DNA of 64,000 bases, taken from the NCBI GenBank assembly GCA_037013685.1, contig CM072886.1, positions 30,263,080-30,327,079 on the forward strand. Reading direction: 5' to 3'. Under the pieces are notes generated by a model. That model searched no databases. It was not told where the DNA came from and was given only the letters and a program-made list of their open reading frames with translations. Every line of letters begins with the position of its first letter. Within the stretch, counting starts at the first letter, position 1. The position numbers and the translations under genes are program-made. This DNA is from Acridotheres tristis. Lineage: Eukaryota; Chordata; Aves; Passeriformes; Sturnidae. Below, piece by piece: positions 48,401-60,400 of this stretch.

Positions 48401-51400
48401 AGTTTGGAGTATGGTTATACAGCTATAGTGATTTCTGTATGCATCTGTTCCTATCATTGGAGTTTCCACTGATGTCGAATGCTGCTGAGAGTTGATAACA
48501 GTCATATACCTTGATCAGTTGGTCATTGGAAAAACTGGATCACCCCAACATGCATATTTAATCTTCGTAGATTGGCAGACTAGTATTACTTTGTTGTAAA
48601 GAGAGAATTATCAGTTAATATCTTCCTGCCAGAAAACCCCTTGGGATACATGTGAAGTATCAGCCTGAGTTTCCTTAATTATAGTTTCAAGTGATGATGT
48701 GACCACTTTTCCCTTGAGAAAAATACTGAAGTTTAAGAAATATGGGCCTTGATTTTCTTATTCTTTGGTCATCAGGAAGTAACTGACAAAAGCGTGAAGC
48801 TTTTCGGTTTGTTCTGATCATAAAAACAAGACTCAGTAAACAGTTTTGTAGTGTTAACAGTGTTACAGAAAAGGTCAGAACTTTTATGGGTTTGGATCTT
48901 TCAGATTTATGTGGCCCTTCTTTTGTGATTCTATAACACGTAGTTTTGTTGGCCCTTGCCTGATAAAGGCTATAACAAAGTTTCAGGTTTTACATCTTTA
49001 ATAACCAAGTTACTTTTAATATTGGCCAGCCTATTCATCCATAGGATGTTAATAACGCCAAAGCTTTTGGCTGATGTTTAGTCTTCTTGTGTAAGATCTT
49101 TAAAAATATTTTATGAATCTTGTTTATTTTCTTTATAATATCCTTTAAATTCCTTTTAATCACCTTGCTTTTGTTTTTTCATATTTACTTTTATCTTGAT
49201 CAACATAACATTTTGTATAGCCAAAATATTTACTTCAAAGAAATTAATGAACTTTCTAGTCAAGTGTAAAATATTTAAGTTAGCTAAAGCAAAGTAAAAA
49301 TCCTACAGTACCCACTCAGAAAAGTGCCCAGCCCTACGTCCCAAAATCTAAATAGAGTACTGGAATCTTAGCTTATATTTTTTCATGTTAGCCCACTTCC
49401 AAGATTCTGTAATTGCTACTTCATGGCAATACTCATAAATTGAATGGAGATGCAGAAAATTACACCTTCTAAGTGTATGTTTTTGTTGCCATATGGAAGA
49501 AGTGTGTAAGGCATTTGATTTTTGTTTTGTTTTGGAATTTTTGTTTTGTTTCAGTTTGCCAGGTATTGAGCTTCTCTAGTCAGACTGTGGACACCGACAG
49601 TCCACAGGTTTCTTTCTAGTCCAACCTCTGTTTAAGAGTTAGGGGAAAGAGTTGAAGGAAGGAACTGGGCCACATTCTATTGTGCCTATAAGCTGTAGAA
49701 TAATCTGAGAATTGAGACAAGGGGATGGGAGAAAGGAAGATGTTCCATGGAAGTAAATCTGAGAATCTCAATTTCTTACATCTTCTACTCGTTTCCATGC
49801 AATGTGCCTGATACTTTGCAGCACAGCTGGTGCTTCAGTTTTCAGCTGTTGCTCTAAGTTTCAGCATGCAGGAAATTACTAATGTTCTTCTGCAGAGAAA
49901 TGTTCTTGGATACTTACCCTAAATATACTTTTCTTTTTGACTATCCATTCAATAATGATGAAAACCAAGGTTTTTTTGGAAGGATCTCTTTTCATTAGTA
50001 TAACAAGTTACTTTTCTAATTCTGTCTCCTTCTTTAGAATACTTAAAAAATAGACCATATTTTCATTTGAATAGATAGTATCCAGAACAACCAGAGACAT
50101 TGCCTTGCTTTAACTGAAACCACCAGTTGGTTGTCCAAGACTAAATTTTGTGAAATTGTACTTCTCTACTTGATTTTTATATTGGTTTTGTATGGGTCTT
50201 TCTGTGTTGTATTTGTCATAGCTCTTTCCTATGTTTAATAAAGTAATAAAAAGTAAACTAGCTTTCAGTTTAATAAAAGGTCCTACCAGCTGGGACAACT
50301 TATTTTCTGGCTCAAAGTGCTGAAGTGCCCTCAGGTTGTCCTAAAACACTTGGGTAAAGCCTTACATTTTTGAAAAATCATTGAAGTAATGTGGTGAAAC
50401 TTCTGGGGCATTGGTTTAATTTTATATTACCAATATGTTTTTTGCACTAAAGGGAACAAACTTTTTTTTTTTTTTTAAGATGCTTAAGCCCTTCATACTT
50501 TATTGCCTTAAATTTCACTCTTGAAGCAGTAGTTTCAACAGAAATTACGCAGAGTTATGCTGTTCAGTAATTTTTTTAATATGATGAGACTTTAAAAGCT
50601 TTTGAAGAAGAGTATAACAAGTTCTCACAAATCTTGACAAAGCTAGCCATGGACAAAAGATAGAAACTTGCTGCTCTCTCCCTGCAGGAGGTAGAAATGA
50701 CAGATGTTTATTTGATGCTGCAGTTTGCACTGGAAACTTTCTGCTTGTGGTAGCATCTGGACACAATGTTGTGATTTGTGATGACCCTTGTAGTAGCTGG
50801 GTGAATCCAATTCCTCTCCTTACTCTGAACTGATCTTCTCTACAGAATGTGTGGGTCCCTTGTGTCAGTGCTTGCAGTTTCTATTCTGGGGAAATTTTTT
50901 TTGTCACATATTGTTTCTTCATAAATCTTTATTCATTTAACCAGAAGAGAGAGCTTAGAAGAGAGAGCAGAATTCTCAGCATACTGCATCATCTTCTGTG
51001 TAAATATTTATATTCAGCGTTGTCTTTACATATATGTAATTTTTAAATATGATTTGTGCTTCTTTTTTCAGCATGAAACCTCCTTTATAGTAGATTTTTT
51101 TTAAAAAAGAGGATCTCTATATTGACACACCTTTAAACAATATTTAAATCTTGGCTATATCTTAATCAAAGTATTATATTCTATTATATTATATAGACAT
51201 GTTATTGTAAGTATATTGTGATATAAATATATAAAATATATAGATATTATCTTAGTATAAATTATGTGTATGTCTCTGTGGAAAAATAATGTGAAAGGAT
51301 ATTTTCAAGCTTACAGTACCTGGTATATGCAGGGCAAGGGCAGATGAGAAACTTTTTTCCCTTTGCTTTGTATCAGTGAGTTGTTAATGGGTGAGTTGCT

Positions 51401-54400
51401 GCATCAGCTCTGATGCCTGTAGAGCTTTGGAACTCTGCAGGTTGTCTTGTAGTAATATGCATTGAATAATGGATTCTAACTGCAACCTTCTCTTAGCTTT
51501 TTAGAATTCACAGTTGAACAAGTTTTCTTTTTTTGCAGCATTAGCCACTGTGGCTCTAGGTACATTTTGCAAAGTGTTTCTCAGATTTTGAAGTAAGGTG
51601 CACGCTACTACTCTGTCACCAATAACTCTGGCATTGATGCTCTCATCTTTTGGCTGCTAAACATTGGTTGCACAACAGCAACAGAAAATATATAATTTTT
51701 TTTCTGAGGAACTATGTACCAGAACTCAGAAGTATTCTTTTCTTAGTCTTAAATTTCTCTGCATTCCAAGATCTGATTTTCTAATGCTTTACTCTCATGA
51801 TTTCTGCAGATCAATAAAGTCAAGTCCTTTTCTTTCCCTTCTGACCTCTTTGCCTCAGAGAGTCATCTTTTGTGCCTGCTACTTCAGGTGAACAAGAGGA
51901 GGAAAGCAGGTGTAGTGTGTGTGGTAAAAGAAAGCTTGGTTTGACTTATAATGGATGGCCAAGCCTAATAACCAGTGGTTGATCACTCTGTAGGAAAGTA
52001 CTTTTTTAGGTACCATGCATTTAGCTTTCTTAAATCATTCAAGTGCTGTTAAGGTTTTGCAAAGTAATTTTTAACTGAAAAAGTGATTGATGTGTGTGTA
52101 TTATTTGGTTTCGTGGTAATTACTTAAAGTTGTTGAATTTTCTTGCATGAATGTGTTACAAACTCATCTATGGGAAAGTATATGTGAGTTTTACCTGCTA
52201 AGATGCAATTTTACTGTAAAATTGGAAAGCTGAGCAAGTGATGCTGAAGAATAAAGGTTGTGCAGTCATTTATCTTGATAATCCTGTATCTTGTGTTAAT
52301 AAGTAATGCATTTACTTAATGGCTTAAATGGGAAAGATTAGTGACTAAGTTCATGCAGGTTTTTTTATTTGAGAAACTTTAAAAATTTCTGTTCAGTCAC
52401 AATCATATTTTTAATATTGCAGTCAGTGAGACTTCTGTTGTACTTGATTTGTACAGTAAGTACTATATCAGGTTTCCTTGCTATATGCATTTTGTCCTAT
52501 GGTCAAATAAGTGGTTACTATCCAATAGCAAGAGAGAACTTAGGCCTGAGAGGAAATGAAATGCAACTGAGTATCAATATTATCTTGTATCAGTGTTATT
52601 TTGTACCATTTGGTTGTAACTTAACTTTATATCCTCGCAGTGTGTACAATAAAGCTCAGACATACGCATGTTCAGCCATGATTTTTTTTAATCAAGATAT
52701 CTCACTATTTCAGAAATCATTATTAGAGAAATCATGGGAACTTGAGAAAACTCTGTCTGTTCCAAAAGCAGGTGTCAGTGTCCGGTGACTGCTTTCACAG
52801 CTCATACAGAATAACATAGCTGAACTGAAGTGTGACTTTGTTCCCTCACACAGTTATTTGTTTAGATCTCTTTTTGAAACCTGTGCTGAAACATGAGAGC
52901 TGTTGTTACTGAAGGGTTTGATTATGAATGGTGAAGTGTAGTGATATCAGGTCTTGTGGTTTGGAGTGTGTCAGGAAGAAGCAATTCCAAGTGGTCTGAT
53001 TGTAGCAGCATTTCTGGAAGGCTTTAAATAAAACTTAATGCCCTAGTAAGACATTCAAAGGAATATTTTAATAAGCCTTTTTTTCTCCATCTAGAAAGTG
53101 TCAAGACATCATTCTGTTCCTGTATGGATAACATTATCTCAACCACCTGTTTTTAGAGTAAGCAGGTTTGTTTGTCGAGTTTGGGTTTGCTTTTTTTTCC
53201 AATAAGAAGCCAATTTAGACCTATATCCTCTCAACTGAAAAATCCTCTCTGTTTTAAACTTTTAGAAGTTGCCTTCATTTAATTTAGTAGGCTGCTGACA
53301 AACTCATATCAATATTAAGTTTTCTCAGTGTTTTTTCTATGGTCAAGGTGCTTTAAGAAATAATTAAAATCTCTTATCTTCCCTTTATAGTCCCTTTATT
53401 TTTCTTCCTCTTCCTCTTTAATACACAGCTCTTTAATACTACAAGTGGTGTAAAAGTTAAAGCCCCTAGTGATCCATAGAATTCTAGTATATAGTTTAAA
53501 AAACATCCCATACAACTCAAGACTGTAGCAGATTCACTTTGAGATTTTGGGCATGTTCTGTCAGTTGTTTTGTGAAATTTTTCTGGTTTTTCTTTAGGAG
53601 AAAGTGTATTTTAGACCACTTGAAATATATTCTTATTCTCAAATAAAGACTTTTATATTTAACAGCTTTAAAATGAGAATAGATACATTTCTACCCTGTG
53701 TATTACTAATGTGCTAGCTTGTTGGAGTGCTCTCTCAGGAGTTCAAAACAAAAATTACGTCCAGTAATTACATTATTGAATTTCCCAATGTTTTCTCATG
53801 GCTGCATAAATCTCTGACAATGAATATTTATCTTGTATGTGTGCTTTCTTCAGTAACTTTCTTACCTCGAAAAACTAGATTTGCTTATTAAATGTTGTGG
53901 CCTGGTTCTTGAAATAAGGCAATCTGTAAATTTTGAGAGCTTTAGAACCTTTTTGTTCTGAATTTAGTGAGTGGAATTCAAGGGAGGGGGTTTAAAATAG
54001 TGGCTCTGAGAGATTAATTTAAAGAAGAAAAATCAACATGCATATTAGAAAATGTCATAACTAGTTAATGCTTTCTAAAGAGCAGTCATCTAATTACTGT
54101 TTAACTGAAACCATATGGGGCATATTATTGTCTGCCTGAGCAACCTGACTTAGCATTGTCCCCTTTGTATTTTTATTGTCATTTTTATGGTTATTGTGAA
54201 GAACTTCTATGCAAATGTGTCACTGTATTATGTTTAATGAATAGATTAAGGTTGTAGCTCAGTAGTGTGCATCCTGTATTCCAAAATATGCCCTGTCCTC
54301 ACATGGGAGAAGGAAAGTTCAGAAAGGTATAGTGTGTGTCAGCAGTGGTACTTGATATTCTGAAGAAGTGTCAGAACACCCTTGTGTAGTTGCTCATTAT

Positions 54401-57400
54401 TAATGGCTGGCTTCTTTTTTCCTCTGCCTTCACTCAGAGTCAAGATTGGAACACGAGAGACAGGATTTTCATGTTCGCACTCAGTTGTTTATTATTTTTT
54501 ATCTAAAGTACAGTGAGTTCTACAGCACCTCTAGCTAACAAGCTAAAAGCAAGAAAATGGAGCTGTAACTTGCTTGTTACAAGGTCTAAGTGTCCAATTA
54601 AAAACTAACATCTATATTATTTATACTTTTGACCCAATGACCAAGCACCTGTGGCTCGCACTGCAGTACTTTCTATCCAACCAAAAACTAATACCTAAAA
54701 ATCAAGAAGAAGGAGGAACAAGAATCTCTATCTTGTCCCATACCTATTACTACTATATTCTAAAACCCCAAATTCCAAACCCTTTACCATGTGATAATAC
54801 ACACTTCTATTCAAACTACATACCAGGGATTCCAACTCTATCAGTCAAATTTGGAAGCCTTCTCTAAGGCCTCAAGTCAAAAGCGATGTTCTCCTGAGGG
54901 CCAGTGCTAGAAAGCACAGAAAGTTCAAAACTCTCAGGCCTTAGGGTTCCAACAGCTCATCTCATTACTTGGACAGTGAAGGTTGGAATCAGCAAAATAT
55001 ATTGGATTATTAGAGATGCTGAACAGGCTTCTCTCTAAATGTGGATTGGTCATATCCTAGAATTATATCCTGAATTTTAACCAGTAATCATGGGATGAGT
55101 AAAAGAGTCATCCTTCTCAGGGTTCAAGTGTCTCAATTCACACCTTTCTTGAAGAGCCTTAGTTTGGCAGCTGTCTTGATTTACAGTAAATTTAGGGAGG
55201 AAACTTTTGAAGTGGTCTCTTTAGAAAGTAGATTTAAGTGATCCCTCCCCTAACCAGTTCAGGTGGTAAATTTTCTTCAAGAGAAGTGGAAAAAGCTGTT
55301 TATTTAATGAGCAAGGTATTCACAAACATGAAAAAAAATGAATATTATTAAACAATAAAACTTCTTGTTGCTCTGAAGAGATGAGACATTCAGAATCTAA
55401 AGTCTTTTTTGTAGGTATGGCTTTTGTCAGGTTTGGAGCTGGCAAGGTAGCATCCAAGGGGTGTGGGGGGGATGCCTCTCCAGGCTGGGGTTTGCTGGCA
55501 TGGGTTCTAGGTGCTGGTCTTCTGGACTGGACCAGAGTTGAACAGTTCCTCTGAAGAAGCCACAGCCTAGAGAAAAACTTTTTGTCTTGGCTAATGAACT
55601 AGAAGCTAGTTTAAAAGTAAAGAAATACTCTCCATTTTCTCTTCTGGCTATAGGGCTGCAAACTCCAAGAGCACTCTGAGAGTTTTATTTTTCTTTTACT
55701 GCCGGTGCTAAGCAGCACAGTCTGTGAGGAAAGGACTTTCAGGGGAGTAAAAATGAAGCTTCTGCAGATAAACAGTGTGCATCTTCTACTCCCTCTTCAC
55801 TCTCTCTGTCTCTCTGGGCCTAGTTTTGACCTACAGGGCCCATTTCTGAGTAAAAATACAGATGATGGGGATACCAGGATACCACATCATAAAGTCACCT
55901 CAGGGCACCAGCCTGGGGAAAGGTTGCATCAAAACTTCAATATCAATTCAAGAAAATCAGAGAGAAAGAGATAATCATCCTCTTCAACTGAGTTCTGACC
56001 ACAGAGACTGTGGCTGAGATTGTTTAGGTCTCAGGACTTCTTTGTTCCAATTGGACTTTGTGGTATAGATGGAGTCATCCTTCTAACAGACTGTAATAAA
56101 AAAGTGTAATTCTTAACAATGTACTCAAAAATGTGACTGATAAAGAAAATAGAATAGAAGGCTGCAGTAGGCCATAATATCTATTATATCCTTAACTTCT
56201 GTAGTGACCATTCACAGACCCTTCATTTATAGTGCTGCTCTGTGAATTAAAGGAGTTTGCATCTTGGGTATGTTTAACAGATGGAGAGTGGATTGTGCTC
56301 TGCAAAAGACTGCACGGTGAGCAAGTTCCTCCTTTTCAGTTACCTTTGGCTCACCAGAAAGTGCAACTGTTTTTTATCACAAGCAATCATACTGTCATAT
56401 TAATATTATGTTAGGATAAGTATAGATATATTTTTAAAAATAGTCTTTTTTTTTTTCTCTGGCTGTTTATAGAACTCAGTCAGTATTCCAACAGCTTAAC
56501 AGCCTGACAAGAAGTTGCCCGAGGACTAGTACTTTCTTTGGAAGCTCTGGTATCCTCTTCACCCACTGTTAGACCACAGTGCCTGATATTACTATTTGCA
56601 TTTATATCATGATGTTCTTCTTACCCTATCATATTCTCCCTCAAGGATTATCATGAGTGCTTTTCTTTCTCATTAAAGTGTGAGAAATATATATATTTCC
56701 AGTACATTACTATTCTGAAAAGAAATACTTGGTTTTGTCCTAAACATATGGGGCCCCTGCACTCAAGGTTAAGCCTGTAATTATTTTTCCTTTGCTGCTG
56801 ATACCAGAAGCCTTTTAGATTTTTTTGTTTGTTTTTTTTTTACTGTCTGACCAACAGTAAGTGGGGTTCAGACACTCTCTTACGGGCTTGTCCTTGTTCT
56901 TTTCAGAGAACTGAAAACACTTTGTGTCTGTCAGTATTTATGACCTTCTAAAGAGGACAAGGAATTAATGTTTATTCATATCTAGGCAGATTAGATACAA
57001 CTTCCAGTCAAAAACTAAGGGAGATAACTGGGAAAATTTGGTCAGTGCTTCAGGTGAAAATAACCTGGGAGTCACCTAGGCAGAAACCAGATTTTTTCTA
57101 TTTCCTGTAACCAGCAGTGGCCTTTAGATGACAAATCACTTTGGGAGGTTCTCTGTATATGATGTTCTTCAGTCCTAACTTATGTGCATGTACGTGGTGG
57201 TGTTAGGTGGTGTGTGTTAGGTTTCATCTCTGGCTCAGAGCATGGTGTTATGCAAGATAGTCTGTCCAAGCACCTATTGCCCTTCAGCAATCATGTGAAT
57301 GAAGTAGTCATCGTCCCATGTTGGGCTGTGTGTCAACTCACTCAGTAGCTGGGCACTTTAGGCTTCAGAGAGAGCATTCTTCTTATCCCCATTGGTGGTA

Positions 57401-60400
57401 TCTGTTATGGATGCTACAGAAGTCATTAAAACCCATTTCAATGTCTCTGAATCCTGTTATCTCCAAGGAATTTCTACATTTTATATTAATTTCTCAATAC
57501 TGAGAACTTCCATGTCTTATAATATTTTATTCTGCTCTAAAGAATTCTGGTTGCCTGTTACACTCTCCAAATAAGAAGATAGTATTTCCTTTAATTTCAC
57601 AGTTGTATGAAGGCAGTGAATTTTTGAAAATGGCAGTATCTAATTATATTTTGTCACATTCCTGTTACTAGGAGGGCTGGCATTCAGTGTTGTTATGTTA
57701 TGACTGGAAGTCATATCTCTGTGTCAGATTTAGTTTGTTACATGTATTTTCTAAGATTGTATAGTACTAACTTTTAAAACAAACATAATATTTCTTTGTT
57801 GTTCAAGAAACTACCCTTCTTACCTGTATTGGAATACTTTCTTTTGCTTTAATATCAAGCCAGTAATCCAAATTTTAATCTAAATTTCCTTAAATCAAGA
57901 AAGCAATGAGATAATGGACTTATACAATAAAGCCGAATTCTTTGTTCATCAAGTCAGTCTTGGAATTTCATTTGGTCCCTTCCCTGGGGAGGCTGTTCTG
58001 GTGATCGACCACCCTCTCAGTGAAGAGCCTTTTCTTAATGGCCCACCTGAACTTCCCCTGGTGCAGATTCATGCCATTCCCTCATGTCCTATCACTAGTC
58101 ACCAGAAAGAAGAGAGAGGAGATCAGCACCTCTTCCTCCACTTCCTCCCTTGAGGAAGGTGCAGACTGTGTGGAGGTCACCTCTCAGCCTTCTCTTCTCC
58201 CAGCTGAGCAAACCAAATGACCTCATCCACTCCTTTTAAGTCTTGCCCTCGAGATCTTTTGTCATCTTGGTCCCCTCCTCTGGACACACTCTAACAGTTT
58301 AATATTCTTCTTACATTAAGGGACCCAAACCAGCACAGAATGCTCGAGGTGGGGCTGCACCAGTGCAGAGAAGAGGGACAGTCACTTCCTCACTTGGCTG
58401 GATGCACCTCAGGGTACAGGTGGCCCTTTTGGCTGCCAGGGCACACTGTTGACTCATCTACAGCTTGCCATCAACCCAAACCCCAGATCTTTCCCCAGGG
58501 CTGCTCTTGCTTCTTGTACCCCCATTTCTAAATCTAACCAGGATTACCCCATCCTGTGATAGAGAATCCTGCAAAACAACAGTCTCAAGCTTTGGTATGT
58601 TAGCTTGTTCAAATCTAGTCACAAGTTTCTTTTTCATTCAGAAGTTCCTTTCTGGCTCGATGTTGGTTCAAGACAGATTGTAAAGAGAAGTGACAATTCT
58701 GTAAGTGCCATAAAGCAACTTCTTAATTAGCTAATTGTAGTTTTCTGAATGCAGATGTAGTTCAAAGGTTCTTAGAGAGACATTAATTGGCAATTGACTG
58801 AACGATATTTCTGTGTAAGATTTTGCCTATCTCAGCTTTTAAGAAAAGAATACATTTGTTAAACTAGTTAATTTTTCTTAGTATCAGTCAGTGATTTGCA
58901 GCCTTGTGCTGTTTTAATAACAAGTTACATTAAACTAGCAAGTAGGTAATGCTTCAGGAAAATGGCTGGATTTAATATTTTGTCTGTAGCTTCCCTTAAC
59001 ATTAAGTGGATTTTTGTCCAGCTAATGTAAATGTATAAAGTTTATTGTGCATTTCACTTAACTGAAATTACTAATGAAAAGTACAAACAATTTTTATTTT
59101 ACAGGTCAACAGCAAGGACAGGATGGAGTAAAAGTACAGCAAGCCACAATAGCTCCTGTAACCGTAGCAGTAGGTGGCATTGCTAATGCAGCAATTGGTG
59201 CTGTTAGTCCCGATCAGATAACACAAGTGCAGCTTCAACAAGCTCAACAAGCTTCTGACCAGGAAGTGCAGCCTGGCAAGAGACTGAGAAGAGTTGCCTG
59301 CTCATGTCCTAATTGCAGAGAGGGAGAAGGAAGGTAAATGTAACTTTTATCAGTATATATTTAAGCATCTTACCACAGCTTGCCTCATATGGGAATGAGA
59401 TTGTCCTATATTGCCTAGATTTTTAATGCTTTCTATTAGAAAGTACATTTGTGTGGGCTTTTTTAGACGGGGTTTAAAATTGCCTCTATTAGCATGAAAT
59501 GTTTCTCCTAATAGCTGGTAATGTTTTAGAATATAACTACTTAGCTGTTTAAATATGATCTTTTTAGAGGCAGCAATGAGCCAGGAAAAAAGAAACAGCA
59601 TATCTGCCATATTGAAGGGTGTGGAAAAGTTTATGGCAAGACATCTCATCTTCGGGCACATCTGCGCTGGCATACTGGTGAAAGACCATTTGTCTGCAAT
59701 TGGATTTTTTGTGGCAAGCGATTCACAAGGAGTGATGAGTTACAAAGGCATAGAAGAACTCACACAGGTTGGTCGTCCCTCTCTGTAGCCATAGTACAGC
59801 AAGTCTGAATTGAAGTGGCCATAGTTAAACAATGGTATCAAGGTTCTCACGTACTAAGTCAGCTGAAAATTACCCTTAAATTTAAATAAAGTAACTTTAA
59901 AACAAGGAAGTGATAGATTCCAGTTATCATTAATTTAGGCTGACTGTGAAGTCATATAAATAAAAAGGGATCTGTTCCAACTGTTCTTTTGTGTGTAGAC
60001 TAGAAAAATATGACGATTTCATCATAGGTAGCTGGTGTACATTGGCTAGTGCCTGATCTAAATGTAATAAATTTAGGTCAGACATGTAGGACTGGCCACG
60101 GACCAGGGTTATTGTTTCCTCCCTTGGATTAGCTCAGTCCTTAAGAAATTGATTAACCTAGTCGATACACTAGATTTGGTCTTCTTGGGAAATTTCCTAG
60201 AGTTTCAAATGGGAACTGATAAAGCAAATTCTCTTAACAGTTCAGAATGGAAAAGTTGGCCATTTAAAAGCTTAAAATTTTATCAGCATTCATCTTTTTA
60301 GCCCCAGGAGACTGTCTCCTCCTCCCTGTCCCTCCTCCCCCAAATTACAGCACCTGATGTCTAAGCACTAATTGCATTTGAACAGTGGTGGGACCTTTTG

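Larger units (their letters stand above)
39308..59104 (+). other. SP4: SP4 intron 3 (19.8 kb)
   Basis: Donor GTGAGT, acceptor TTTTACAG. It separates the activation-domain exon from the DNA-binding exons. It holds CR1 fragments at 41231, 42930, 44731, 48108 and 57985, a solo LTR at 54425-54954 and a possible second at 55172. The remaining sequence is AT-rich and unique-looking; I saw no nested gene. Open frames inside it are short and unsupported. Confidence 0.9.

Noticed and set aside
54574..54867. 97-codon frame in intron 3
   Set aside because: It is antisense to a solo LTR and has no similarity to retroviral proteins.
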